Assembly: GCA_030684575.1 (NCBI GenBank)
Contig: JAUXVD010000008.1
Span: forward strand, 248,001 to 312,000
Direction of reading: 5' to 3'
Source: Nitrospirota bacterium
Lineage (GTDB): Bacteria > Nitrospirota > Nitrospiria > Nitrospirales > Nitrospiraceae
Length of the DNA stretch: 64,000 nt
The notes beneath the pieces were generated by a model. That model was given only the letters and a program-made list of their open reading frames with translations. It searched no databases and was not told the DNA's origin. A program made the position numbers and the translations under genes. Positions 16,946-24,466 of this stretch are shown here, piece after piece. Every line of letters begins with the position of its first letter. Position 1 is the stretch's first letter.

Positions 16946-17487
16946 GTGAGCAATCGGGGTTTCTTGAAAAAGGGGGGGACCATACGCCTGTCGGTTCGAG
17001 GCGGAGGTTTTTTGCCTGGGTGACGAGGGTTGCGGCAGGCCTCATCGGGCTCGGGCTCGCGATCCCCTTGGCAGGCTATGTGATTTCTCCCGCGCTGAAG
17101 CGCAGGGCCCAATCGTGGGTTGAGGTTGGCCGTCTCGATACCTTGCCGGAAGGCGAACCCACTCAGCTAGAGTATGTGACGATCGCCAGAGACGGGTACA
17201 TGGAGGCCAAGACCCAGAAGGCCGTCTGGGCGGTGAAGCAGCCGGACGGAGCCGTCACCATATTCGCGCCTCTGTGCACGCATTTGGGGTGCGGCTACCA
17301 TTGGGATACGACGGACCGGCAGTTCAAATGCCCCTGTCATGGCAGCGTCTACGATGTGACGGGAGAAGTGTTAGCCGGTCCGGCACCCCGTGCCTTGGAC
17401 CGCTTGCCGGTACAAATTGAAGAAGGACGGGTGCTCGTCATGTACAAAGAGTTCAAGGCGGGTCTATCGAAGACGGTGGAACTATAG
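16942..17487 (+). CDS. Rieske [2Fe-2S] protein of a cytochrome bc-type complex
   Basis: One N-terminal transmembrane helix (about residues 27-50) anchors a Rieske domain with CTHLGC at residues 112-117 and CPCHGS at 130-135, which supply the two cysteines, two histidines and the disulfide. It accepts electrons from quinol in a bc-type complex. The GTG start overlaps the upstream permease stop. The cytochrome b gene follows 81 bases downstream, and the two should form the quinol:cytochrome c oxidoreductase. Confidence 0.93.
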   Translation: MSEQSGFLEKGGDHTPVGSRRRFFAWVTRVAAGLIGLGLAIPLAGYVISPALKRRAQSWVEVGRLDTLPEGEPTQLEYVTIARDGYMEAKTQKAVWAVKQPDGAVTIFAPLCTHLGCGYHWDTTDRQFKCPCHGSVYDVTGEVLAGPAPRALDRLPVQIEEGRVLVMYKEFKAGLSKTVEL

Positions 17488-17568
17488 GAGAGGGTCGAGG
17501 CGGTAGGCGATGAGAAATGCTCGGCCTCGCGATCTCCCCCCTTTCCTTGACTCTAGTTTGGAGCATTG

Positions 17569-18891
17569 ATGCCACTGTATGCATGGCTTGACCGCCGCTT
17601 AAATCTTAAGTCGGTCGAACGGACTCTGCTCGATGAGCCGATTCCCGGTGGCGCGAGCTGGATCTATGTGTTCGGCTCGGCCACGCTCTTTCTCTTCCTG
17701 CTCCAAGCCGTCACCGGCATGTTTCTCGCCATCTATTATGCGCCGACGCCGGATCACGCCTACGACAGTATTCAGTTTATAGAAGAACAGGTCACATTCG
17801 GCGCATTCGTGCGCGGGCTGCACCATTGGGGCGCCTCGGGGATGGTGGTCGCGATCGGACTGCATATGCTCCAGACCTTTTTGTATGGGGCCTACAAGTC
17901 GCCTCGCGAAGTGATGTGGATGGTCGGCGTGATGCTCTTTCTCATCGTGATGGCGTTTGCCTTCACCGGGTATCTGCTGCCGTGGGATCAGACGGCCTAT
18001 TGGGCGACCCAGATCGGGCTCAATATGGTGGGGACGGTGCCGCTGGTCGGAGAGTTCTTGATGAAGGTCATGCGGGGCGGGGAGGTCTTGGGGGCTCTTA
18101 CGCTGTCCCGGTTCTTTGCCGCCCATGTGTTGTTCCTGCCGGCGATCGTGGTCGCCATGATCGCCGCGCATCTCTTCATTTTACGCCGCGTGGGCCCAGC
18201 CGGGCCCTGGACCGATGAGCGAGCGGCGCTCGGCCGCGAGACGTTTTATCCGCGGCAGGTCTATATGGACGCCGTCGTCATGCTGATCGTATTTGTCGTG
18301 CTTGCTGGTCTCTCGCTGCTGCTGCCCTTTCCTCTGACCGACAAGGCGAACCCCCCCGACACCAGTTTCGTGCCGGTGCCGGAATGGTATTTCCTCTTCT
18401 ATTACGAATTACTGAAATACGTGCATGGGCCGCTGGAGCCGCTGGCGACCTGGGTGCTGCCGATGGTTGTGATCCTTGGCCTCTTCTTCTGGCCCTTCAT
18501 CGACAGGAATCCGGTGCGCAATCCGGTTAAGCGTCCCGCGGCGCTGGTCTCCGGGCTGCTGTTTCTTCTCGTGGTCTTTTCACTGTTGGGCATCTCGCTC
18601 AAGAATTTGTATGCCGTGCCGCGGGTGGATCCGGCTGTCGCGCGCGGGCACGCGCTCTATGCCCAGTTCGGCTGCGTCGGCTGTCATCTCATTCATGGTG
18701 AAGGTGGCGCTGTGGGGCCTGACCTGTCCTACGTCGGCGACAAGAGGCCTGAACGAGCATGGCATCTCAAGCATTTCCGGGATCCTCAATCGGTATCGCC
18801 CGGGTCGTTCATGCCGAAATTTCCGCTGGATGAGAAGCAACTCGAGGATCTGACGAGTTATATGCTGAGCCTCAAGCTGACCCCGTCCTAA
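17569..18891 (+). CDS. Cytochrome b-subunit IV-cytochrome c fusion of a quinol oxidoreductase
   Basis: The 440 residues hold an N-terminal cytochrome b part with two pairs of haem-ligand histidines (GLHHWGASG with GLHML, and AAHVLF with AAHLF), then a subunit IV part with the quinol-site motif PEWY, and a C-terminal cytochrome c domain with CVGCH and a probable methionine ligand in GSFMPKF. In many bacteria these are two or three proteins. Together with the Rieske protein upstream it should pass electrons from quinol to soluble cytochromes. The spacing of the second histidine pair (14 residues between) is b6-like. An in-frame TTG directly precedes the ATG chosen. Confidence 0.93.
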   Translation: MPLYAWLDRRLNLKSVERTLLDEPIPGGASWIYVFGSATLFLFLLQAVTGMFLAIYYAPTPDHAYDSIQFIEEQVTFGAFVRGLHHWGASGMVVAIGLHMLQTFLYGAYKSPREVMWMVGVMLFLIVMAFAFTGYLLPWDQTAYWATQIGLNMVGTVPLVGEFLMKVMRGGEVLGALTLSRFFAAHVLFLPAIVVAMIAAHLFILRRVGPAGPWTDERAALGRETFYPRQVYMDAVVMLIVFVVLAGLSLLLPFPLTDKANPPDTSFVPVPEWYFLFYYELLKYVHGPLEPLATWVLPMVVILGLFFWPFIDRNPVRNPVKRPAALVSGLLFLLVVFSLLGISLKNLYAVPRVDPAVARGHALYAQFGCVGCHLIHGEGGAVGPDLSYVGDKRPERAWHLKHFRDPQSVSPGSFMPKFPLDEKQLEDLTSYMLSLKLTPS

Positions 18892-18932
18892 CCTGTGCTA
18901 GTCACGAGCGCTCCTGCCGCCACCGCCAATGC

Positions 18933-19163
18933 GTGGGTGTGAGGCCAGAGGTTGGGGTCCAGAAGAAATGTTGGTCTCTTACTTTCGTTTCCCTTGCCAC
19001 TTGTGTAGCCCTGTGGCATCCGGCAGCAAGTCGGGAGTCGGCCCTGTGGCTTTTCGCTCCAGTAGAAATGGGAGCTGAAGTCGAATCGATGGATTTAATG
19101 GTCAAAGCAGCAGCCATGTTGTCGGCGATCATGGCATGGTCTTGGCACAGGAGAGAGACATGA
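18933..19163 (+). CDS. Possible small exported protein
   Basis: A GTG-started frame of 76 codons has a basic start and a hydrophobic stretch (SLTFVSLATCVALW) like a signal peptide. Its stop overlaps the start of the next cytochrome gene as ATGA, the same junction used elsewhere in this block. There is no ribosome site and codon use is less GC-rich at third positions than in its neighbours, so it could be chance. No family is recognised. Confidence 0.28.
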   Translation: MGVRPEVGVQKKCWSLTFVSLATCVALWHPAASRESALWLFAPVEMGAEVESMDLMVKAAAMLSAIMAWSWHRRET

Positions 19164-19999
19164 TGTGGCTGTTGTCGATGGTTTTCGGGATGACCATGCT
19201 CGTGAGCTGTGCCGGCGAGACGGCTCGGGTGAAGACCGAGGAGTTTCAGGGGACAGATCGAACCGACAGTGCCGCGATCGAGTTCGCTCCGCCTTCCCCC
19301 GAAACCATTCCAGGCAGTCGGCTCGGCGAACAGATCCGGTTGGGCTATGAGATTGTCGTCAATACTCAGGAATATGGCCGGCCCTATGTCGGCAATCGGC
19401 TGAACTGCACGAACTGTCACCTTGACGGCGGCCTCAATCCGAACGCGGCCTCATTCGTCGGTCTTGCGTCAGTCTATCCCCTGTACCGCTCCCGCAACGC
19501 GAAGGTGAATACGCTCGCCGATCGCGTCAACGAATGTTTTGAACGGAGCCTCAACGGGCGAGCCCTTCCACCGGACAGTTCCAAGATGCAGGCTATCGTG
19601 GCCTATATCACCTGGCTTTCTGAGGGCGTCCCGCAAGGCGCGACCATTCCCTGGAGGGGTCTCGAGCACATTGCCTCACGGAGGCCACTCGATCCGGCCA
19701 ACGGGAAAAAGATATTTACGAACAAATGCGCCTACTGTCACGGCTCCGACGGTTTGGGAACGATGGCCGCGCCGCCGGTCTGGGGACCGCAGTCCTATAG
19801 CATTGCCGCAGGGATGGCGCGGGTGAGCGTGGCCGCAGCCTTCATCAAATCGAACATGCCGCGCATGCAGGGGTGGACCCTGTCGGACGACGATGCGTAC
19901 GACGTTGCCGCATTTATCAATGCCCAGCCGCGACCGGATTTTCCCGGCAAAACGAATGACTGGCCGAAAGGCGGCAAGCCGAAAGATTCACCATACTAA
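19160..19999 (+). CDS. Dihaem cytochrome c lipoprotein, TsdA-like
   Basis: The N-terminus carries a lipobox-like VSCAG. Two haem motifs follow: CTNCH near residue 83 within NRLNCTNCHLDGGLNP, and CAYCH near 191. This order, with the long linker (RSRNAKVNTLADRVNECFERS), is that of thiosulfate dehydrogenase-like (TsdA) and related dihaem cytochromes. TsdA joins two thiosulfates to tetrathionate; the true substrate here is unproven. AGGAGAG at 19149-19155 precedes tandem ATGs at 19160 and 19163. It lies directly before an OsmC and sulfite-oxidase-like cluster. Confidence 0.8.
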   Translation: MMWLLSMVFGMTMLVSCAGETARVKTEEFQGTDRTDSAAIEFAPPSPETIPGSRLGEQIRLGYEIVVNTQEYGRPYVGNRLNCTNCHLDGGLNPNAASFVGLASVYPLYRSRNAKVNTLADRVNECFERSLNGRALPPDSSKMQAIVAYITWLSEGVPQGATIPWRGLEHIASRRPLDPANGKKIFTNKCAYCHGSDGLGTMAAPPVWGPQSYSIAAGMARVSVAAAFIKSNMPRMQGWTLSDDDAYDVAAFINAQPRPDFPGKTNDWPKGGKPKDSPY

Positions 20000-20087
20000 G
20001 CGCAGGATTGAAACGGAACGCGGGCATCGTGACGCGAATCTTTTCCGAGCGCGCTGGCTCTAACCGTACAGGGAAGGCGGCTGATCC

Positions 20088-20225
20088 ATGACGAATGACA
20101 CCACCTATGCGGATCCAGTGATTCCCTGGCGGGCAGGCGGGGCAAGAATCTTCGCGCTTGGCCTTCCGGTGGGCTCGTTCTGCCTGTGGCTGACAGCGAA
20201 ACTTCCTGCAAGAGGGGGTGCGTGA
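20088..20225 (+). CDS. Small single-helix membrane protein upstream of OsmC
   Basis: A 45-codon frame with GGGAAGG upstream encodes a polar start (MTNDTTYADPVIPWRAG), one hydrophobic helix (ARIFALGLPVGSFCLWLTA) and a basic end. Its TGA overlaps the ATG of the OsmC gene (TGATG), suggesting translational coupling. It has no recognised family. The coupling and the plausible topology make it more than a chance frame, but it is short. Confidence 0.45.
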   Translation: MTNDTTYADPVIPWRAGGARIFALGLPVGSFCLWLTAKLPARGGA

Positions 20226-20662
20226 TGAAACTGACCGTGGCATACCATGGTGGGATGCGTTACGACATCACGAGCGGCGGACATCGTATCGTCACAGATC
20301 AACCGGTAGACGACGGCGGGCAGGATGCCGGGATGGGTCCCGTCGAGCTGTTTGTCGGATCGGTGGCCAGTTGCGTCGGGTATTTTGTCGGACAGTTCTG
20401 CGCGCGCCACGATATTCCTCGGGACGGACTGAGAGTCGATGCCGAGTGGACGATGGCCGAGGGCCCGCATCGTGTCGGCGCGATTGCTCTGGCGATCCAT
20501 CTTCCTCATCGCCTGACGCCGGATCTCAAAGAACGTCTTTTGAAAGTTGCGCATGCCTGCACCGTCCATCAGTCGCTGGCAGGTGCGCCGAACGTAGCGA
20601 TTACGCTGAATCCTCATAGCCATGCTGGGAGTCAGCCATCGGGAGGCACAAATACTCTATGA
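20225..20662 (+). CDS. OsmC-like protein
   Basis: The 145-residue product has the OsmC order: GPVELFVGSVASCVGYFVGQ with the first cysteine, and KVAHACTVHQSLAGAP with the second, near residue 119. In this subgroup the second motif reads HACTVHQS rather than NCPISNS. It starts within the stop of a small membrane gene and its own stop overlaps the start of the SorA-like gene. Position between cytochromes and a sulfite-oxidase-like enzyme suggests a role with sulfur species rather than peroxide, but this is inference. Confidence 0.82.
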   Translation: MKLTVAYHGGMRYDITSGGHRIVTDQPVDDGGQDAGMGPVELFVGSVASCVGYFVGQFCARHDIPRDGLRVDAEWTMAEGPHRVGAIALAIHLPHRLTPDLKERLLKVAHACTVHQSLAGAPNVAITLNPHSHAGSQPSGGTNTL

Positions 20663-21840
20663 CTATCTCGCGGCGTTCATTGCTCGGACGGCTGCTTCAA
20701 GGGCTTGGTGCCGCCGTCATCGTCAGTCGTCATGTTCCTGTTGTCCTGGCAGCCAGGGAAGAGTTGGCCCGGAACGAATCGGGACCGTTGACGGTCCATG
20801 TGACCAGGCCCTTCGATGCCGAAACGCCGGTGCGCGAATTCAGACCGTTCCTGACACCCAACCATCGCTTCTTTGTGCGGAGTCACTTCGGCCCGCCGCC
20901 GCCTGACGCCATCACCGAGGCCAATTGGACACTTCGCATCGGCGGCCTGGTTGAACGGTCACAGAGTTTCACGCTGAAGGACCTGCGTCAGCTGGACGCT
21001 GTGACCATCACCGCCGTGGTGCAATGCAGCGGCAACGGTCGGGCATTTCACCGACCCAAGGTCCCCGGCGTGCAATGGGAGCGTGGTGCCGTCGGGAATG
21101 CCGAATGGACCGGGGTGCGGCTGCGGGATCTCTTGGCGAAGGCCGGGGTTCAAGCCTGCGCGCATCACGTGCAGTTCCAGGGAGCGGATCGGCCTGTCGT
21201 AGCCGCTGTGCCGCTCTTTACCAGAAGTATTCCTCTGGAGAAAGCGATTCATCCTGATACGATTCTCGCCTATGAAATGAACGGGCGTCCCTTGCCGCTG
21301 TTACATGGCGCGCCATTGCGAGTGATTACGCCTGGCTGGATGGCCGACTCCTGCATCAAGTGGCTGACGGAGATCACGGTGCGCCAAGATGAAGCCCAGG
21401 GGTACTACATGCAAACGGCCTATCGCTATCCAACGAGACCGGTTGTTCCTGGCGAGGCCATCGCCGCAAGCGATCTCAAGCCGGTGGAGGAGATGGTTGT
21501 GAAGTCGCTCATTGCCGCGCCACAAGAAGGTGAGTCGGTGAAGTCCGGTCCCGTCACTATTCAAGGCATGGCCTGGAGTGGTGAGGCGAAGGTCGTGAAG
21601 GTCGACCTGTCGTTTGACGAGGGGAAGACGTGGGAGTCGGCGAGGCTGGTAGGCGAAGATCGCCCCTACGCATGGAGACAATGGCAGTTGGTCTGGAAGG
21701 CGAAGACGGCAGGCACATTCACGATTCTCTGTCGTGCGACGGATGCCCATGGCGAGCAGCAGCCGGCAACCACTCCCTGGAGTCCCAGCGGGTTTTTGTG
21801 GAATGGGTGGGATCGCGTGACCGTGACGGTGTCGGCGTGA
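20659..21840 (+). CDS. sorA: SorA-like sulfite oxidase (molybdopterin) subunit
   Basis: The N-terminus has a twin-arginine-like signal (TISRRSLLGRLLQGLGAA), fitting export of a folded cofactor enzyme. The molybdopterin domain carries the conserved cysteine ligand in VVQCSGNGR near residue 123, followed by the WERGAVGNAEWTGVRL segment; the last 120 residues form a dimerisation-type Ig fold. The 393 residues match SorA-type sulfite:cytochrome c oxidoreductases. The stop is followed by a dihaem cytochrome gene 2 bases later, the usual sorAB arrangement. Sulfite is the likely substrate; related enzymes act on other small molecules. Confidence 0.85.
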   Translation: MTISRRSLLGRLLQGLGAAVIVSRHVPVVLAAREELARNESGPLTVHVTRPFDAETPVREFRPFLTPNHRFFVRSHFGPPPPDAITEANWTLRIGGLVERSQSFTLKDLRQLDAVTITAVVQCSGNGRAFHRPKVPGVQWERGAVGNAEWTGVRLRDLLAKAGVQACAHHVQFQGADRPVVAAVPLFTRSIPLEKAIHPDTILAYEMNGRPLPLLHGAPLRVITPGWMADSCIKWLTEITVRQDEAQGYYMQTAYRYPTRPVVPGEAIAASDLKPVEEMVVKSLIAAPQEGESVKSGPVTIQGMAWSGEAKVVKVDLSFDEGKTWESARLVGEDRPYAWRQWQLVWKAKTAGTFTILCRATDAHGEQQPATTPWSPSGFLWNGWDRVTVTVSA

Positions 21841-21959
21841 GCATGCTGCAAAAGGCTTCCAGCTTCGTTCTCGCTTTGCTCACGCCTTCAACGTACATGA
21901 AACGTCCACCTGGGTCTATCGCTCGCTGCGGCCTTGCCGGAAGACCTTTTTCCGCATGC
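21841..21959. repeat. Type I palindromic repeat inside a gene start
   Basis: The ends GCATGCTGCAAAAGG and CCTTTTTCCGCATGC are near complements, and the interior has GTTCTCGCTTTGCTCACGCC, CTCAACGTAC-like and GCTCGCTGCGGCCTTGCCGG blocks in the same order as the element at 39625-39746. Unlike the other copies it is not intergenic: it carries all possible start codons of the downstream cytochrome gene. Confidence 0.75.
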
Positions 21960-22568
21960 TCTCTCTCCGTTGCCACGCTGTCGGTGGTCATCATCATGGC
22001 GGGTCTGGCCGTTGTGACGGCGGCGCAGGAGGACGATTTGGCCACGGTGAGTGTTGCATTGGCACCCCGCGCAGAGGGATTGATCATCGCACGCTGTTCC
22101 GTCTGCCACAGTCCTGATCTCATTACCCAGCAGCGATTGCCAAGAGAGCGATGGGAAGCCACGGTCGAGAAAATGAAACATTGGGGTGCGGAGATCTCCA
22201 AGGACGAGGCTGATCTGCTCGTGCGGTTTCTCTCAGCGCGGTATCATCCCGGCGCACCGGATCACCTCCCGCCGCTTGAAAGTGAAATGAGGAAGGCGGA
22301 GCCGTTCACGCAGGACCCGGCAGCTGAAGGTCCGGTCACAGGAGTCGCGGCCCGGGGCGCCGGTCTCTTCGAACATAATTGCCAGGCCTGTCATGGGGCT
22401 GGAGCCACGGGCGGGATGGGGCCGAAGCTGGCGAAGAATCAAATTTTGAAACATGAGGACTTGTTCTGGGACACGGTCCTGCATGGACGAGGGCCGATGC
22501 CGGCCTGGGGCTCGGTGCTGAGCCATCAAGAGATTGCGGATATTCATGCCTGGTTATCGACCAAGTAG
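21843..22568 (+). CDS. Dihaem cytochrome c, SorB-like partner
   Basis: Two class I cytochrome domains are present, with CSVCH and CQACH about 90 residues apart, and the pattern matches a cytochrome acceptor for the SorA-like enzyme directly upstream. The signal-peptide helix (LSVATLSVVIIMAGLAVVTA) lies about 45 residues into the longest frame. Start codons at 21843 and 21897 are both inside a type I repeat and neither has a ribosome site, so translation probably depends on coupling to sorA. The real N-terminus is uncertain; 21897 gives a more normal signal peptide. Confidence 0.82.
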   Translation: MLQKASSFVLALLTPSTYMKRPPGSIARCGLAGRPFSACSLSVATLSVVIIMAGLAVVTAAQEDDLATVSVALAPRAEGLIIARCSVCHSPDLITQQRLPRERWEATVEKMKHWGAEISKDEADLLVRFLSARYHPGAPDHLPPLESEMRKAEPFTQDPAAEGPVTGVAARGAGLFEHNCQACHGAGATGGMGPKLAKNQILKHEDLFWDTVLHGRGPMPAWGSVLSHQEIADIHAWLSTK

Positions 22569-22604
22569 CGGACAGCGGAATTCATCATAGCGGAAGGAGT
22601 GGTC

Positions 22605-24011
22605 ATGAACGTAAGAAAAGGTGTGATGGTCGGAGGGGCGCTGCTCACGCTGGTGGGGCTGATGTCTGCCCCGCGGATGCTGTTCGGAAGCGATCAGGTC
22701 CGGGCGAAGGAACTGGTGCAGAACACCTGCGCTGGATGCCATCGGGTAGAAGGGGCTCCTTTGTCCCGCCTGGAGAAGAAAGCACCGGATCTGATTGGAG
22801 TCGGCAGCAAGTTCAAACACGAATGGCTGGTCAGCTGGCTGGCGGGCAAAGAGCCTCCTCTATACGCGAAGAGTTATCGTTGGGATCAGTCACAGACTCC
22901 TCAACCCCATATGGCCATTTCCCAGACGGATGCGGAAGAGGTGGCCAAGCTTCTTGAAACCGAATTTCTGGATCCCAAAGTGACGGCAGGTGCGATCGAC
23001 ATGGCTACGTTCAGCAAACAGGAAGCCGCGTTCGGTGAAAAAATCTTCAGGGAACATGCCTGTATCGGCTGTCATCAAGTACGCGAAGGCGACAAAACTA
23101 TGGGCGGCCCGCAAAGCACCTCAATGGCAGAGGCCGGCAAACGGCTCAAAGCCGATTGGATTTATCGGTTCAATTCCAATCCTCCGGACTATGTGCCGCA
23201 CAGTGGCGAATTTGTAGGTGATGTGAGCGCCTTGGGTTTGCGTTATGTGACGGGTTACATCGCCACCAGAGGATGGGACGATTTTCACTATTACGAGCCC
23301 TGGAAGAGCGAACCGTTCGGTCACGCAAGTCCGGATCGCGGCAAGGTGATTTATAAGGAATATTGTGCCCAATGTCATGGCGCAACAGGGAAGGGTGATG
23401 GCCCGGCCGCATCGGGATTGGATCCGAAGCCGGCGATTCACGCAAATATTCCGTTTGAGAAGGTGCCGATCGACTATTTGTACAACGTGATCTATTACGG
23501 CGGGAAGGCAGTGGGGAAATCACCCACGATGCCCTATTGGGGCCTCACCATCGGACAGCAAGGCGTTGCCGATGTCATGGCCTATTTGAAGGTGACCTTC
23601 AAGGGTGCGCCTGAAGCGGCCTCTGCTCCGGGCGTCGGGGCCTCGGGCGCCTGTGTGCAATCGCGCAAGACGTCGAAGGCCCCGGATGAATTCCTGGCCA
23701 AGACGAATCCGCTTCCCGCATCTGCCGGGACGATCGAGGCAGGAAAGGCCTTGTTTCTCAAGACGGCACAGCCCGTCGCCTGCGCGATGTGCCACGGCAA
23801 TCACGGAGACGGAAAGGGATTCATGGGCGCGGCCTTAGTGCCGCCACCGAGAAACTTCACGTGCGGCGCGATGATGAAGGACCTTCCTGACGGTCAACTG
23901 TTCTGGATCATCAAAAACGGATCGCCCGGAACCGGCATGATGTCCTTTGCCGGCTTGCCGGATGAGCAGGTCTGGCAGTTGATTCACTACATTCGTTCAC
24001 TAGCCAAGTAA
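22605..24011 (+). CDS. Tetrahaem cytochrome c of four fused domains
   Basis: After a signal peptide, the 468 residues contain four CXXCH motifs, CAGCH, CIGCH, CAQCH and CAMCH, each within its own class I-like cytochrome domain. The spacing indicates fused monohaem modules rather than a compact multihaem protein. GGAAGGAG at 22591-22598 precedes the ATG; a GTG at 22599 is also in frame. It follows the SorAB-like genes by 36 bases and may carry electrons from them or from the bc complex. The fourth domain ends with a typical WQLIHYIRSL helix. Confidence 0.88.
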   Translation: MNVRKGVMVGGALLTLVGLMSAPRMLFGSDQVRAKELVQNTCAGCHRVEGAPLSRLEKKAPDLIGVGSKFKHEWLVSWLAGKEPPLYAKSYRWDQSQTPQPHMAISQTDAEEVAKLLETEFLDPKVTAGAIDMATFSKQEAAFGEKIFREHACIGCHQVREGDKTMGGPQSTSMAEAGKRLKADWIYRFNSNPPDYVPHSGEFVGDVSALGLRYVTGYIATRGWDDFHYYEPWKSEPFGHASPDRGKVIYKEYCAQCHGATGKGDGPAASGLDPKPAIHANIPFEKVPIDYLYNVIYYGGKAVGKSPTMPYWGLTIGQQGVADVMAYLKVTFKGAPEAASAPGVGASGACVQSRKTSKAPDEFLAKTNPLPASAGTIEAGKALFLKTAQPVACAMCHGNHGDGKGFMGAALVPPPRNFTCGAMMKDLPDGQLFWIIKNGSPGTGMMSFAGLPDEQVWQLIHYIRSLAK

Positions 24012-24021
24012 CAGTCACCCG

Positions 24022-24051
24022 GTCAGCGGTCAGCCTCTGCTGATCGCTGAC
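24022..24051. terminator. Hairpin after the cytochrome operon
   Basis: GTCAGCGGTCAGC and GCTGATCGCTGAC form 13-base arms with one mismatch and a 4-base loop, 10 bases after the tetrahaem cytochrome stop. There is no T-run, so it may be a repeat or an RNA-stabilising hairpin rather than an intrinsic terminator. Similar GTCAGC words lie at 14850-15003. Confidence 0.5.
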
Positions 24052-24079
24052 AGTTGGTGGCGTATGCAAGGAGTCGATC

Positions 24080-24439
24080 ATGGCAACATTTATTATTTCA
24101 GGAAGCCGGGGCACGGACGATCCCACGATGGCGACCTTGCCATTCATGGCTGCGAAGGTTGCGAAGGAGCAGGGGCACGATGTCGTGCTCTGGCTCTGGA
24201 ACGAATCCGTGGCGCTTGGACGCAAGGGGACTGCAGAGCATGTAACGGGAGTCAATCTGACGCCATTGAAAGACTTGCTGGCTGCTGTGCAGGCGGCGAA
24301 TATTCCCATCTGGGTCTGCGGAGCCTGCGCCGTGGCACGGCAGATCGGCGTGGGAGAGCTCGTTTCTGGCGCCACGATCAAAGGTATGGGAGACTATATC
24401 AAGGCCGTAGCCGAACGTGACCGCAACGTGGCGTTCTGA
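24080..24439 (+). CDS. DsrE family protein
   Basis: The 119-residue product has a DsrE/TusD-like fold signature: an N-terminal strand FIISGSRGTDDP, LPFMAAKVAKEQGHDVVLWL, and a CGACAVARQIG motif holding the probable sulfur-carrying cysteine near residue 83. DsrE-like proteins move sulfane sulfur between enzymes. A GCAAGGAG site precedes the ATG. It lies between the cytochrome block and PPK2, consistent with sulfur metabolism in this region, though the donor and acceptor are unknown. Confidence 0.82.
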   Translation: MATFIISGSRGTDDPTMATLPFMAAKVAKEQGHDVVLWLWNESVALGRKGTAEHVTGVNLTPLKDLLAAVQAANIPIWVCGACAVARQIGVGELVSGATIKGMGDYIKAVAERDRNVAF

Positions 24440-24466
24440 TTCCGCAGCGAAGGAAGGAGTCGTGAT

